This document shows, piece by piece, positions 54,158 to 63,849 of a DNA stretch of 64,000 bases (its first letter is position 1; each line of letters begins with the position of its first letter). The notes under the pieces are model-generated. The model was not told the origin of the DNA. It searched no databases and was given only the letters and a program-made list of their open reading frames with translations. The stretch is from an uncultured beta proteobacterium. Lineage in GTDB: Bacteria > Pseudomonadota > Gammaproteobacteria > Burkholderiales > Burkholderiaceae. The position numbers and the translations under genes are program-made. The DNA lies in the NCBI GenBank assembly GCA_903826775.1, contig CAIKFU010000023.1, forward strand, positions 29,545-93,544, in the 5' to 3' direction.

Positions 54158-56599
54158 ATGACTGAAAATAAAATCATTAAAAAAGTGGCAATTCTGGGTG
54201 CAGGCGTCATGGGTGCCCAAATTGCTGCCCAATGCATCAACGTAGGCATGCCGGTTATTTTGTTTGATTTGCCAAGCAAATCTGATGATGGGAAACCAAT
54301 CAACAAGAATGCCATTGCTCTAAAAGCAATCGAGGGATTAAAAAAATTAAAACCCTCTCCTTTGGGCTTATCTGAGAATGCCAACTTGATTCAGGCGGCG
54401 AACTATGAAGATGATCTATCTTGCTTAGCGGAATGTGACTTGATTATTGAGGCTATCGCAGAACGACTGGATTGGAAGCATGCTCTTTATGAAAAAGTAT
54501 CCCCCCATATTCCGCAGTCTGCCATCTTCGCTACCAATACCTCTGGTCTTCCCATTGGTGAGCTTGCCAAAGGATTTTCCGGTGATTTGAAAAAACGTTT
54601 TTGTGGGGTGCACTTCTTTAATCCTCCAAGGTATATGCACTTGCTAGAATTGATTCCTGCAACCGATACCGACCCTATCGTATTGGATGCCTTAGAAGCT
54701 TTTATGACATCTACTATGGGTAAGGGGGTTGTTCGAGCAAAAGATACGCCCAACTTTGTTGGTAACCGTGTGGGCGTCTTCTCCATTTTGGCGGTCTTTG
54801 AGGAAGCTAAAAAATTTGGTTTGGGTTTTGATGAAGTTGATGCTATTACTGGAAGTAAATTAGGTCGCGCTAAATCAGCCACCTTCAGAACCAGTGATGT
54901 GGTGGGTTTAGATACGATGGCACACGTCATCAAAACCATGGAAAACGCCTTGCAGGATGATCCATTCTCCACATTATTTAAGGTTCCTGACGTAGTAAGC
55001 CAATTGATTGCCAAAGGTGCATTGGGACAAAAAACTAAAGCCGGTTTTTACCGCAAAGACGGTAAGACGGTACTTGTATTGGATACAGCGACTAAGGAAT
55101 ACAAACCATCCACCGCTACGATCGAACCCTTGATTGAGCGCATTCTCAAAAAACCCATTGCTGAGCGCCTTGAACTTCTAAGAAACACCGATGATCCTGC
55201 GGCACAATTTTTGTGGGCCATTTATCGGGATATCTTTCACTATTGTGCAATTCAACTTGGCAGCATTGCCGAGTCTGCCCGTGAAATTGATTTTGCAATG
55301 CGTTGGGGTTATGGCTGGGATAAGGGTCCATTTGAGGATTGGCAGGCAGCTGGCGTATCTCAAATAGCCAACTGGATCAAAGAAGATATTGATCAAGGCA
55401 AAGCATTGTGTAAGGAACCTCTACCGGCTTGGGTATTTACTGGTCCCGTAGCCGATAAACAAGCTTTCCACACGCCTGAAGGCTCATGGTCAGCCTCATC
55501 CAACCGATACATGCCGCGCTCTTCGTTGCCGGTTTACCAAAAACAAATTTTCAGAGCGCCTTTATTGGGCGATGGCTCTCCAGACCCAAGGACTGCAGGC
55601 ACGACTGTGTATGAGAACCCGGATCTACGTGCTTGGGTGGACGATCATCAACCGGATGTCTTAATTGCCTCGTTCAAGTCGAAAATGAATACCTTCAGCC
55701 CCGATGTATTGAATGGAATTCAGAAGGCAGTCGAGCTAGCGGAGTTGAATTACTCAGGATTGGTGATTTGGCAGCCTACCTCCTTAAGGTTGGGAACACC
55801 AGGAGGACCATTTTCTGCAGGGGCCAATCTAGAAGCTGCTCTTCCCATGGTGATGAAGGGTGGGCCAGCCGGAGTTGAACCCTTTGTCAAGCTTTTCCAA
55901 GACACAATGATGAGAGTCAAATACTCACAAGTTCCGGTAGTTGCTGCTGTATCAGGAGTTGCTTTAGGTGGTGGCTGCGAATTGGTGATGCAATCTTCGC
56001 GTCGAGTTGCTGCGATCGAAAGCTATATTGGATTGGTCGAGGTTGGCGTCGGCTTACTACCAGCTGGAGGCGGGCTCAAAGAAGCGGCGATCCGTGCCGC
56101 TCAAGGAGTCAGCCTTGCAGGCAATATCAACTATCTTGACTTTACCAAAGCTGCTTTTGAGAATGCCGCAATGGCAAAAGTATCCTCATCAGCGCAAGAA
56201 GCCATGAAGATGGCGTACTTACAAAAAGGCGACATCATTGTCCCTAATGTCTATGAGCTACTCGCCCTTGCACAAAGCCAAGTAAAAGCAATGGAATACT
56301 CAGGTTATAGACCGCCAATCCCTACGCTGATTCCTGTAGGTGGACGTTCAGTAGCTTCCACGGTAATGGGTCAAGTTGTCAATATGCGGGACGGCGGTTT
56401 TATCTCGGAACATGATGCGCACATCGCCCAAAAAATTATCGAAATCATTACTGGCGGCGATGTCGATGCGGGCACTCTGGTTACCGAAGATTGGCTACTC
56501 AAACTTGAACGTCAGGCATTTGTGGAGTTAATAGGTCACCCCAAAACAATGGAGCGAATTATGGGTCTACTCCAAAACGGCAAACCTGTTAGAAACTAA
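54158..56599 (+). CDS. Bifunctional 3-hydroxyacyl-CoA dehydrogenase/enoyl-CoA hydratase (FadN-like)
   Basis: This 813-residue protein has the dehydrogenase first: a Rossmann motif AILGAGVMGAQIAAQC, DLIIEAIAERLDWKHALY, FATNTSGLPI, CGVHFFNPPRYMHLLELIPA, and a helical domain with TPNFVGNRVGVFS. The C-terminal crotonase part (about 510-813) has LRLGTPGGPFSAGANLEA and GVALGGGCELVMQSSRR. This order is reversed relative to FadB/FadJ and matches FadN-type proteins. It catalyses steps 2 and 3 of beta-oxidation. It forms the middle of the fad run and probably works with the thiolase that follows 20 bases later. Confidence 0.92.
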   Translation: MTENKIIKKVAILGAGVMGAQIAAQCINVGMPVILFDLPSKSDDGKPINKNAIALKAIEGLKKLKPSPLGLSENANLIQAANYEDDLSCLAECDLIIEAIAERLDWKHALYEKVSPHIPQSAIFATNTSGLPIGELAKGFSGDLKKRFCGVHFFNPPRYMHLLELIPATDTDPIVLDALEAFMTSTMGKGVVRAKDTPNFVGNRVGVFSILAVFEEAKKFGLGFDEVDAITGSKLGRAKSATFRTSDVVGLDTMAHVIKTMENALQDDPFSTLFKVPDVVSQLIAKGALGQKTKAGFYRKDGKTVLVLDTATKEYKPSTATIEPLIERILKKPIAERLELLRNTDDPAAQFLWAIYRDIFHYCAIQLGSIAESAREIDFAMRWGYGWDKGPFEDWQAAGVSQIANWIKEDIDQGKALCKEPLPAWVFTGPVADKQAFHTPEGSWSASSNRYMPRSSLPVYQKQIFRAPLLGDGSPDPRTAGTTVYENPDLRAWVDDHQPDVLIASFKSKMNTFSPDVLNGIQKAVELAELNYSGLVIWQPTSLRLGTPGGPFSAGANLEAALPMVMKGGPAGVEPFVKLFQDTMMRVKYSQVPVVAAVSGVALGGGCELVMQSSRRVAAIESYIGLVEVGVGLLPAGGGLKEAAIRAAQGVSLAGNINYLDFTKAAFENAAMAKVSSSAQEAMKMAYLQKGDIIVPNVYELLALAQSQVKAMEYSGYRPPIPTLIPVGGRSVASTVMGQVVNMRDGGFISEHDAHIAQKIIEIITGGDVDAGTLVTEDWLLKLERQAFVELIGHPKTMERIMGLLQNGKPVRN

Positions 56600-56619
56600 T
56601 AACCGAGAAAATATTCATT

Positions 56620-57816
56620 ATGAAAAATATTCAAGAAGCTTACATCGTTGCCGCCACCAGAAGTGCCGTCGGTAAATCAAACAGGGGTTCATTAAAAAAC
56701 ACTAGGCCGGATGATTTATTGGGCAATGCACTGCAACACATCCTGACGAAAGTACCCACTCTTGACCCGGCAGCGATTGAAGATGCCATCATCGGCTGCG
56801 CTATGCCAGAGGCACAACAAGGGTTAAACATTGCAAGGATTGGGCTACTCCTAGGCGGCCTTCCCAATTCCATTGGTGGCATTACCGTGAACCGATTTTG
56901 CTCGTCCGGTTTAAATGCGATCGCAATGGCTGCAGATCGGATTCGAGTTGGTGAAGCTGACATCATGATTGCCGGTGGGGTTGAATCCATGAGCATGGTT
57001 CCCATGGGCGGCAATTCGCCATCAATGTCTCCTGAAATTTTTGTGGGTGATGAGAATATTGGTATTGCTTATGGCATGGGATTAACTGCTGAAAAAGTTG
57101 CACAGCAATGGAAAATTAGCCGGGAAGATCAAGATGCTTTTGCCTTAGCTTCGCATCAAAAAGCCATTACTGCTCAGGCTGCCGGAGAATTTAACGCTGA
57201 AATCTTCCCAGTGAAGGTTGCCAATCGGTCGATGAACCTAGATCAAGGAGAAGTGGATATCCAATGGCGGGATTTTTCAAAAGATGAAGGTCCCAGAATA
57301 GATACCTCATTAGAAGGTCTGGCTAGGCTGAAATCGCCGTTTGCCGCGAGAGGCAGTGTGACAGCTGGCAATAGCTCGCAAACATCGGATGGTGTTGGTG
57401 TTCTCATACTGGCCAGTGAAAAAGCAATTAAAAATTTTGGTCTTACCCCTCTGGCCCGATTTGTATCTTTTGCTGTCAAAGGAGTTCCACCGGAAATTAT
57501 GGGAATAGGCCCTAAAGAGGCCATTCCTGCAGCGCTAAAACTGGCTGGCCTGACTCAACAAAATCTAGATTGGATTGAATTGAATGAAGCATTTGCGGCC
57601 CAATCTTTAGCTGTTATGCGGGACCTAAACCTAGACCAAAGTAAAGTCAATCCACTCGGTAGCGCGATTGCGCTAGGACACCCTTTAGGAGCTACTGGGG
57701 CCATTCGCGCGACTACTGCAATCCATGCACTACAGAGACGAAATCTGAAACACGCCATGGTAACCATGTGCGTTGGCACTGGCATGGGCGCCGCTGGAAT
57801 TTTTGAACGTTGCTAA
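56620..57816 (+). CDS. Acetyl-CoA acyltransferase (thiolase, FadA/FadI type)
   Basis: This 398-residue thiolase performs the last step of beta-oxidation. The nucleophile Cys is in VNRFCSSGLNAIAMAA. The C-terminal catalytic motifs are LNEAFAAQSLAV, GSAIALGHPLGATGA and MCVGTGMGAAGIFE. Its length matches the family. It is directly downstream of the bifunctional gene and forms a complex or pathway unit with it. Confidence 0.93.
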   Translation: MKNIQEAYIVAATRSAVGKSNRGSLKNTRPDDLLGNALQHILTKVPTLDPAAIEDAIIGCAMPEAQQGLNIARIGLLLGGLPNSIGGITVNRFCSSGLNAIAMAADRIRVGEADIMIAGGVESMSMVPMGGNSPSMSPEIFVGDENIGIAYGMGLTAEKVAQQWKISREDQDAFALASHQKAITAQAAGEFNAEIFPVKVANRSMNLDQGEVDIQWRDFSKDEGPRIDTSLEGLARLKSPFAARGSVTAGNSSQTSDGVGVLILASEKAIKNFGLTPLARFVSFAVKGVPPEIMGIGPKEAIPAALKLAGLTQQNLDWIELNEAFAAQSLAVMRDLNLDQSKVNPLGSAIALGHPLGATGAIRATTAIHALQRRNLKHAMVTMCVGTGMGAAGIFERC

Positions 57817-57833
57817 ACCTATCTGGAAATCAA

Positions 57834-58295
57834 ATGATGTTAACAAAACAATTAGCAATACTATCGGTCTGTTTAGCTAGTCTAGCCAGTGGTTCGGTTT
57901 ACGCTCAAGCCACTGATCCCGCCATTGGCATCTGGAAAACCATTGATGACAAAACCAATCAACCGGCTTCTTTAATTAAGATTGAGGAAATCAATGGCGT
58001 TTTGGAGGGTACGATTATTAAAACCTTCCCTAGACCTGGTGAAACGCCCCTAGTCTATTGCAATCTGTGCAAAGATGAACGCAAAGATAAGCCTATCCTT
58101 GGGATGAAAATCATGACCGACCTGAAACAGGATCAATCGGGAGTTTGGTCTGGCGGCAAAATCCTAGACCCTAAAGAGGGAGAAGTTTATAAGGTCAAAA
58201 TTGCCACAGAAGATGGTAAGAAAATGGATGTCCGCGGCTATATCGGCATTCCTCTCTTGGGTCGCACACAGGTTTGGTACAGGGCTGAGCAATAA
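57834..58295 (+). CDS. Exported DUF2147 protein
   Basis: From ATG 57834 this is a 153-residue protein with a signal peptide (about 1-25, ending VYAQ). The DUF2147 core is visible: DPAIGIWKTIDDKTNQPASL, YCNLCKDERKDKPILGMKI, and SGGKILDPKEGEVYKVKI. The fold is thought to be a lipocalin-like barrel. The two Cys in CNLC are conserved in many members. The gene follows the thiolase by 17 bases, an association often seen with fatty acid genes. The open frame's TTG at 57810 overlaps the thiolase and is not preferred. Confidence 0.85.
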   Translation: MMLTKQLAILSVCLASLASGSVYAQATDPAIGIWKTIDDKTNQPASLIKIEEINGVLEGTIIKTFPRPGETPLVYCNLCKDERKDKPILGMKIMTDLKQDQSGVWSGGKILDPKEGEVYKVKIATEDGKKMDVRGYIGIPLLGRTQVWYRAEQ

Positions 58296-58307
58296 ATTAG
58301 TGTTTAA

Positions 58308-58355
58308 TTTCTAGAAGATTGTTAGTGCAGAATTGCCTCAACAATCTTCTAGAAA
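58308..58355. repeat. Perfect 16-bp inverted repeat
   Basis: TTTCTAGAAGATTGTT at 58308-58323 is the exact reverse complement of 58340-58355, around a 16-base loop. It begins 12 bases after the DUF2147 stop. No T-run follows, so it is not a classic terminator, although it could act as an RNA-stabilising or weak termination hairpin. The remaining 184 bases to the next gene hold two short unrecognised frames (a 33-codon one at 58399-58500). Confidence 0.8.
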
Positions 58356-58539
58356 GTAACACTAGTGTATTGAAAGTTGGTGGCGGTGTTCAAAAAGTAT
58401 GGAAAAAAATATTTGGGGTTGCAGCCAAGGACTTGGTGTAGTAAAAACAACTTTACCGAACAAGATTTTACCTACCCGCTTGAAGGCTGGTTATCAGTAA
58501 ACTAAAGCGGCCATAATGAAAGAGTCTATCTAAGACCAT

Positions 58540-59304
58540 ATGATTAAACATCACCAAGAAGACGGCATTCTTAAGATTCAGTTGAATCGTCCAGAGAAGA
58601 AAAACGCTTTTACAAATGCGATGTATCGAGAGCTTACAAAGATTCTCGCTGCCGGCGATCTTGATCCTGTAGTTAAAGTCATTTTGATTTCTGGGGCAGG
58701 TAATTCATTTTCGGCTGGAAATGATATTGCCGACTTTATAAAGTCTCCGATTACACATGACGATGCCCCTCCAATCAATTTACTAAAAGTGCTTGCCCAG
58801 CTCGCTAAGCCATTAATTGCCGCTGTCGATGGCGTAGCTGTCGGTATTGGGGCAACAATGCTGTTGCATTGCGATTTGGTGTACGCCAATAATGAGGCGC
58901 GATTTATCTTTCCATTTGTATCATTAGGGCTTGTTCCAGAAGGTGCTGTCTCTTTATTAATGCCACGCCTCATTGGCCATCAACGCTCAGCAGAAATACT
59001 ATTTTTTGGTGAGCCGCTAAGTGCTGAAGATGCCCGTCAAATTGGTTTTGTGAATAAAGTCATTACGGAACCATCTGCACTCCCCTATGCAGAACAACGG
59101 GCTAAAACTCTTACAGCCCTATCGTCTAGCTCTCTTTTGCACACCAAGACCCTGTTGAAAGGTGGCCAACTAAAGTCTGATGTGGTCAATCAAATCGATA
59201 TTGAAGGCAAGGTATTCATCGATCGACTCCACGGACTAGCAGCCAAAGAAGCGCTGACCGCCTTTTTGGAAAAACGTCCGCCAAATTTCAAAGGGCTGGA
59301 TTGA
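58540..59304 (+). CDS. Enoyl-CoA hydratase/isomerase (crotonase) family
   Basis: This 254-residue crotonase has NRPEKKNAFTNAMYREL at the start and the oxyanion-hole segments GAGNSFSAGNDIADF and AAVDGVAVGIGATMLLHCDL. The acidic region FPFVSLGLVPEGAVSLLMPRL follows. The sequence ends ALTAFLEKRPPNFKGLD, typical of the family. Substrate specificity is unknown. It lies on the same strand as the fad run but 244 bases downstream and after an inverted repeat, so it may be a separate unit. Confidence 0.9.
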   Translation: MIKHHQEDGILKIQLNRPEKKNAFTNAMYRELTKILAAGDLDPVVKVILISGAGNSFSAGNDIADFIKSPITHDDAPPINLLKVLAQLAKPLIAAVDGVAVGIGATMLLHCDLVYANNEARFIFPFVSLGLVPEGAVSLLMPRLIGHQRSAEILFFGEPLSAEDARQIGFVNKVITEPSALPYAEQRAKTLTALSSSSLLHTKTLLKGGQLKSDVVNQIDIEGKVFIDRLHGLAAKEALTAFLEKRPPNFKGLD

Positions 59305-59372
59305 AATTTCCCCTACAGAAAAGCGGCAATTGATCGAGTATGAATACCGCATCCAATGATTAAGGAGACTAA

Positions 59373-59825
59373 ATGCAATTGACCATTAATGGTAAATCGG
59401 TTGAAGTCACGGTAGACCCAAACATGCCACTTCTTTGGGTCTTAAGAGATGTGCTGAATATGACCGGAACGAAATATGGTTGTGGAGTTGCTGCTTGTGG
59501 TGCCTGCACAGTTCACGTCAACGGTCACGCGACACGCTCTTGTATCACCCCAATACAAATGGTTGCTGGAGCAAAGATTACTACCATCGAGTCTTTAGGA
59601 AGCCCTGAAAAACCACATCCACTTCAATTAGCCTGGATACAGGAGCAAGTGCCTCAATGCGGCTACTGTCAAAGCGGCATGTTGATGGCAGCTGCAGATT
59701 TATTGGCACGTAAACCTAAACCAACTGATGCTGATATTGATGAAGCAATGTCCAATATCTGTCGTTGCGGCTCTTACCAAAGAGTGAAAACTGCAATTCA
59801 TTTTGCAGCAAGAGAATTAGCATGA
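59373..59825 (+). CDS. [2Fe-2S] subunit of an isoquinoline 1-oxidoreductase-type molybdoenzyme (IorA)
   Basis: This 150-residue protein has an N-terminal plant-ferredoxin-like [2Fe-2S] domain (KYGCGVAACGACTVHV) and a helical second cluster domain (QCGYCQSGMLM and CRCGSYQRV). This fits the small iron-sulfur subunit of xanthine-dehydrogenase-family aldehyde or N-heterocycle oxidases. The stop overlaps the start of the large subunit by 4 bases. Electrons from the molybdenum site would pass through these clusters to a cytochrome or other acceptor. A good AAGGAGA ribosome binding site precedes the ATG. Confidence 0.92.
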   Translation: MQLTINGKSVEVTVDPNMPLLWVLRDVLNMTGTKYGCGVAACGACTVHVNGHATRSCITPIQMVAGAKITTIESLGSPEKPHPLQLAWIQEQVPQCGYCQSGMLMAAADLLARKPKPTDADIDEAMSNICRCGSYQRVKTAIHFAARELA

Positions 59826-62080
59826 AGCGCAGGACAATGCTACTCAGCACCCTTGGAGTTGCTGGTGCTTTAATTGTAGGATGGGGCGCTATGCCATCAC
59901 GTTCAAGACTTGGCAAACCCGAAGACTTTCTTCCCGACAACCAAGACATCTCTTTAAATGGCTGGATCCGAATTGCTCCAGATGGCAGCGTAGGGTTGGC
60001 GATGAATAAAAGTGAAATGGGGCAAGGTGTATATAACGCATTAGCGATGCTAGTAGCAGAAGAGTTGAATGCCCCAATGGATAGCATTCATTTACATCAG
60101 TCCGGCTACGATGCTATTTACGGCAACGTAGCCATGTTTATAGGGGCATTACCCCTGCATCCTCTTGTCAATGATGGCGAGAAACCATTCGTCATGAAAA
60201 GCGGTGAATGGATGGTTGGAAAAATTGCCCGCGAATTAGGTATTAACGCTACCGGTGGATCATCGTCTGTAGCAGACTCTTGGAATAACTTACGTTTTGC
60301 TGCTGCAACCGCTAAGATCAGCTTACTTATGGCTGCTGCTAAGCAATGGAATATTCCTATTCAGGAACTCACAGTCAATAATGGATTAATAATCCACGCT
60401 TCCGGAAAATCTGGAAATTTTGGGGAGTTTGCTAAAGAAGCTACAGCACTAACTCCGAAAAATGTCACCCTAAAAAATCGACAAGACTGGGTCTTGATTG
60501 GTCACGACACCATGCGCGCCGATATCCCACCAAAGACCGATGGCTCTGCCATTTTTGGAATTGATGTTAGATTGCCAAATATGCTGTTTGCGACAATCGT
60601 TTTAGCGCCGATGATGGGTGGGAAAATTTCGCAATTGGATACGAATCAATCCGTCCCCGGCATGATCCAGCTGGTACCATTAAAAAGTTTTGCCGCATCA
60701 GCAAATGGCTTTGCCGTGGTTGGTAAAACCACCTGGAACGCTATAAATGCTGCGCAACAAGTACAAGTACAGTGGGCAAAGCGCGAGAAAGGCGCAATCA
60801 ACACAGATCAAATCTTGGAAGAGTTGCAAAACAAACTAAAAACGGATAGCGGCTTCACCTTTTACGATACCGGTGATGTCAAAAAGTCTGAGTCCAACGG
60901 TAAAAAAATCATTGAGGCAAATTACCACGCACCTTATTTGGCCCATGCGACTCTTGAGCCGATGAATTGCACAGTCCAAATTAAAAATGGTCAAGTCGAT
61001 ATTTGGGCGCCCACTCAAATACCAGGATTAGCTCGGGCTATGGCAGCGAAAATTGCTAATGTATCTGTTGACAAGGTAAATGTGCGTGTTACTTTTTTAG
61101 GGGGTGGTTTTGGACGTCGCTTGGAACTCGACTTTATTTCACAAGCAGTCCAAGTTGCCATGGCAACCGATGGGAAACCGGTTCAATTAACTTGGACGCG
61201 CGAACAAGACATGGCTAATGATTTTTATCGCCCGATGCAGGTTGCACAATTCAAAGCTGCTATTAATGAACATGGTCAAGTTGAGAGTTTACGTGTAAGT
61301 TCCGCTGGAGATGCAATAACCCCTAGATGGATGGAGCGCGTCTCAATTCCACTGGCAGGCCCAATTGATGCGCCCGATAAGTCTACATCCGAAGGTTTGT
61401 TTGATTTGCCTTATGGCATTACCAATCAACAGATGTCACATGTATCGACTCATATGGGCGTACCCATTGGTTACTGGCGCTCAGTTGGGCACTCCCAAAA
61501 TGCCTTCTTCTCAGAAAGTTTTATTGATGAGTTGGCACACAGTGTAAACCAAGACCCTCTGGCATTTCGGGAATCCCTTCTTACCGATGCACCACGTTAT
61601 TTAGCAGTATTGCAACTTGCTGCCAAAAAAGCAAATTGGGGCAGTCCATTACCGATTGGTCGTGCTAGGGGAATTGCATTGCATGAATCTTTTGGTTCCA
61701 TTGTGGCTGAGGTGGCTGAGGTCTCGATTCAAAACGGAAAGCCTAAAGTTCATAAGGTAGTGTGTGCAATCGATTGTGGCACGGTGGTAAATCCAAATAC
61801 GGTCGCTCAGCAAATGCAAAGTGCGATTAATTTTGGCTTAACTGCTGCTTTGTATGGCAGAATTGATATTAAGGATGGGGTAGTGCAGCAAACCAACTTT
61901 ACTAATTATCAAATGCTCCATATGGCAGACTCCCCTAAGGTTGAGACCTGGATTATGCCAAGTACTCGAACCCCATCTGGTGTTGGTGAACCCGGTGTAC
62001 CGCCTATAGCGCCAGCATTAAGCAATGCTTTGTTTGCATTAACGGGAAAGCGCTTAAGAGAACTGCCTTTATTGATCTAA
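59822..62080 (+). CDS. Molybdopterin-binding large subunit, isoquinoline 1-oxidoreductase beta type (IorB)
   Basis: From ATG 59822 this is a 752-residue protein. It begins MKRRTMLLSTLGVAGALI, a twin-arginine-like or membrane-anchor segment, so the enzyme may be exported or anchored. Landmarks are MNKSEMGQGVYNALAMLVAEE, RADIPPKTDGSAIFGIDV, YLAHATLEPMNCTV, FLGGGFGRRLELDF and PSGVGEPGVPPIAP, where the Glu near the end is the catalytic base. It oxidises an aldehyde or N-heteroaromatic ring carbon using water. The open frame upstream (to 59765) overlaps IorA and is not preferred. Maturation genes for the cofactor are not in the window. Confidence 0.9.
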   Translation: MKRRTMLLSTLGVAGALIVGWGAMPSRSRLGKPEDFLPDNQDISLNGWIRIAPDGSVGLAMNKSEMGQGVYNALAMLVAEELNAPMDSIHLHQSGYDAIYGNVAMFIGALPLHPLVNDGEKPFVMKSGEWMVGKIARELGINATGGSSSVADSWNNLRFAAATAKISLLMAAAKQWNIPIQELTVNNGLIIHASGKSGNFGEFAKEATALTPKNVTLKNRQDWVLIGHDTMRADIPPKTDGSAIFGIDVRLPNMLFATIVLAPMMGGKISQLDTNQSVPGMIQLVPLKSFAASANGFAVVGKTTWNAINAAQQVQVQWAKREKGAINTDQILEELQNKLKTDSGFTFYDTGDVKKSESNGKKIIEANYHAPYLAHATLEPMNCTVQIKNGQVDIWAPTQIPGLARAMAAKIANVSVDKVNVRVTFLGGGFGRRLELDFISQAVQVAMATDGKPVQLTWTREQDMANDFYRPMQVAQFKAAINEHGQVESLRVSSAGDAITPRWMERVSIPLAGPIDAPDKSTSEGLFDLPYGITNQQMSHVSTHMGVPIGYWRSVGHSQNAFFSESFIDELAHSVNQDPLAFRESLLTDAPRYLAVLQLAAKKANWGSPLPIGRARGIALHESFGSIVAEVAEVSIQNGKPKVHKVVCAIDCGTVVNPNTVAQQMQSAINFGLTAALYGRIDIKDGVVQQTNFTNYQMLHMADSPKVETWIMPSTRTPSGVGEPGVPPIAPALSNALFALTGKRLRELPLLI

Positions 62081-62188
62081 TAGGTAACGTTGGTCATTTT
62101 AAGTTTTGGCAAAATCCAATCATGGATGGATTATTTGGGTTGACTTCTTTATTCTTTTCAATTCTGAAGAAATTTAGCTTAAGCGCAT

Positions 62189-63787
62189 TTATCCCTGTGC
62201 CCGAATCATATCCACCGCCTTTTCGGCAATAGCTATGATAGGGGCATTTGTATTGCCACCAATGAGTGTGGGCATGATCGAGCCATCTACGACGCGCAAA
62301 CCTTCTATGCCATGAACTTTTAATTTGGAATCAACGACAGCCATAGGGTCAATACCCATCTTGCACGTACCTACTGGGTGGTAGACCGTATCCGCTCTTT
62401 GGCGAATAATTTGACGAATATCATCATCCGAATGAGCGCCTGACGTAAAAATGTCTTTCCGCCTAATGTTGGCAAAAGATGGCGCATCCATTAGTTTTTT
62501 AGTGAGTTTATAGCCTTTGACTAAGACTTCCAGGTCTTTTTCTTCTTTTAAAAATCCAGGATCTATGAGTGGTGCATCGCTCATGCTTGCGCTTGATAAG
62601 GTAACCTGTCCACGACTCTTTGGTCGCAATACGCATACATGACATGAATATCCATGCGCCATATGCAATTTGCGCGCATGATCCTCAACCAGACTCACGA
62701 CAAAATGCAATTGCACATCAGGCACTTCTAGGTTGGCATCTGTTTTAAGAAAACCCCCTGCTTCTGCAAAGTTGGTGGCAATCATGCCTTTGCGTGATCG
62801 AATGTATTTGATGATTTCGCGAGTAAGCCGCGCTGTTCCACCTAAAGAGATCCCAATAAGATCCAAGCTATTTACGGAATAACCAAAGATAAAATCTGGA
62901 TGATCCTGTAAATTTTGCCCAACACCCTGCAATTCATGAATCACTGGTATTCCAAACTTCTTTAACTGCTCTAAGGGACCAATTCCAGAGGTCATCAATA
63001 ACTGTGGGGAATGAAAAGCTCCCGCACATAAAATAACCTCTTTACGAGCTCGAATTTCTAGCTTTTTGCCGTTTTGAGTAAAGCTAACGCCAACCGCATG
63101 TCGTCCTTCAAAAAGGATGCGGTCTATTTGCACGCCAATTTGAACATTCAAATTAGAGCGCTTACCAATATGCGGTTGCAAGTAGCCGCGCGCGGCACTC
63201 CAACGCTCTCCATTTTTTTGTGTCACCTGGTATATTCCCAAACCTTCTTGATCTTCACCATTGAAGTCCTGGTTCACAGGGAAACCCGCCTCTTTGGCGG
63301 CATTCAAATATATTTGCTGAAAAGGATTCTGCGATTGCAGATTTGAAACGTGCAATGGACCTGCATTCCCATGAAACTCACCCGTTAATGCAGAATTATT
63401 TTCACTTTTTTTAAAATAAGGAAGTAATTCACTATATGACCACCCATCATTCCCTAGGGCTGCCCAATGGTCGTAATCCGATCTATGTCCTCTTGTATAA
63501 ATCATTGCGTTTATAGCGGAAGATCCTCCTAGACATTTACCTCTAGGCTGGTAACCACGGCGACCATTTAATCCATCTTGAGGTTCGGTTTCAAAAGCGT
63601 AATTATTGAGAGAAGTAGGCAACATGGCCACTGCTGCTGCAGGCGCCTTTACTAGCCAGCTATCGCCATCCCCACCAGCCTCAAGCAGCGCAACAGAAGT
63701 CTTGGGGTCTTCACTCAAACGTCCTGCCATAACGCTGCCACCAGACCCGCCGCCGATAACGACATAGTCAAATATATTGCCGGCCAT
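62189..63787 (-). CDS. GMC-family FAD-dependent oxidoreductase (choline dehydrogenase-like)
   Basis: This 532-residue flavoenzyme begins DYVVIGGGSGGSVMAGRLSE. GMC signatures are PRGKCLGGSSAINAMIYTRG and VILCAGAFHSPQLLMTSGIG. The active-site end shows VYHPVGTCKMG and GGNTNAPIIAIAEKA. It oxidises an unknown alcohol. It is convergent with iorB (108-base gap). It is a divergent paralog of the gene at 7347-8996; many betaproteobacteria carry several copies. Confidence 0.9.
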   Translation of the reverse strand: MAGNIFDYVVIGGGSGGSVMAGRLSEDPKTSVALLEAGGDGDSWLVKAPAAAVAMLPTSLNNYAFETEPQDGLNGRRGYQPRGKCLGGSSAINAMIYTRGHRSDYDHWAALGNDGWSYSELLPYFKKSENNSALTGEFHGNAGPLHVSNLQSQNPFQQIYLNAAKEAGFPVNQDFNGEDQEGLGIYQVTQKNGERWSAARGYLQPHIGKRSNLNVQIGVQIDRILFEGRHAVGVSFTQNGKKLEIRARKEVILCAGAFHSPQLLMTSGIGPLEQLKKFGIPVIHELQGVGQNLQDHPDFIFGYSVNSLDLIGISLGGTARLTREIIKYIRSRKGMIATNFAEAGGFLKTDANLEVPDVQLHFVVSLVEDHARKLHMAHGYSCHVCVLRPKSRGQVTLSSASMSDAPLIDPGFLKEEKDLEVLVKGYKLTKKLMDAPSFANIRRKDIFTSGAHSDDDIRQIIRQRADTVYHPVGTCKMGIDPMAVVDSKLKVHGIEGLRVVDGSIMPTLIGGNTNAPIIAIAEKAVDMIRAQG

Positions 63788-63849
63788 AACCGCCCCCTTG
63801 TTTTTAATAGTTATTTTTAGATATTAATCTTGGTTATTAAAATCAAATT

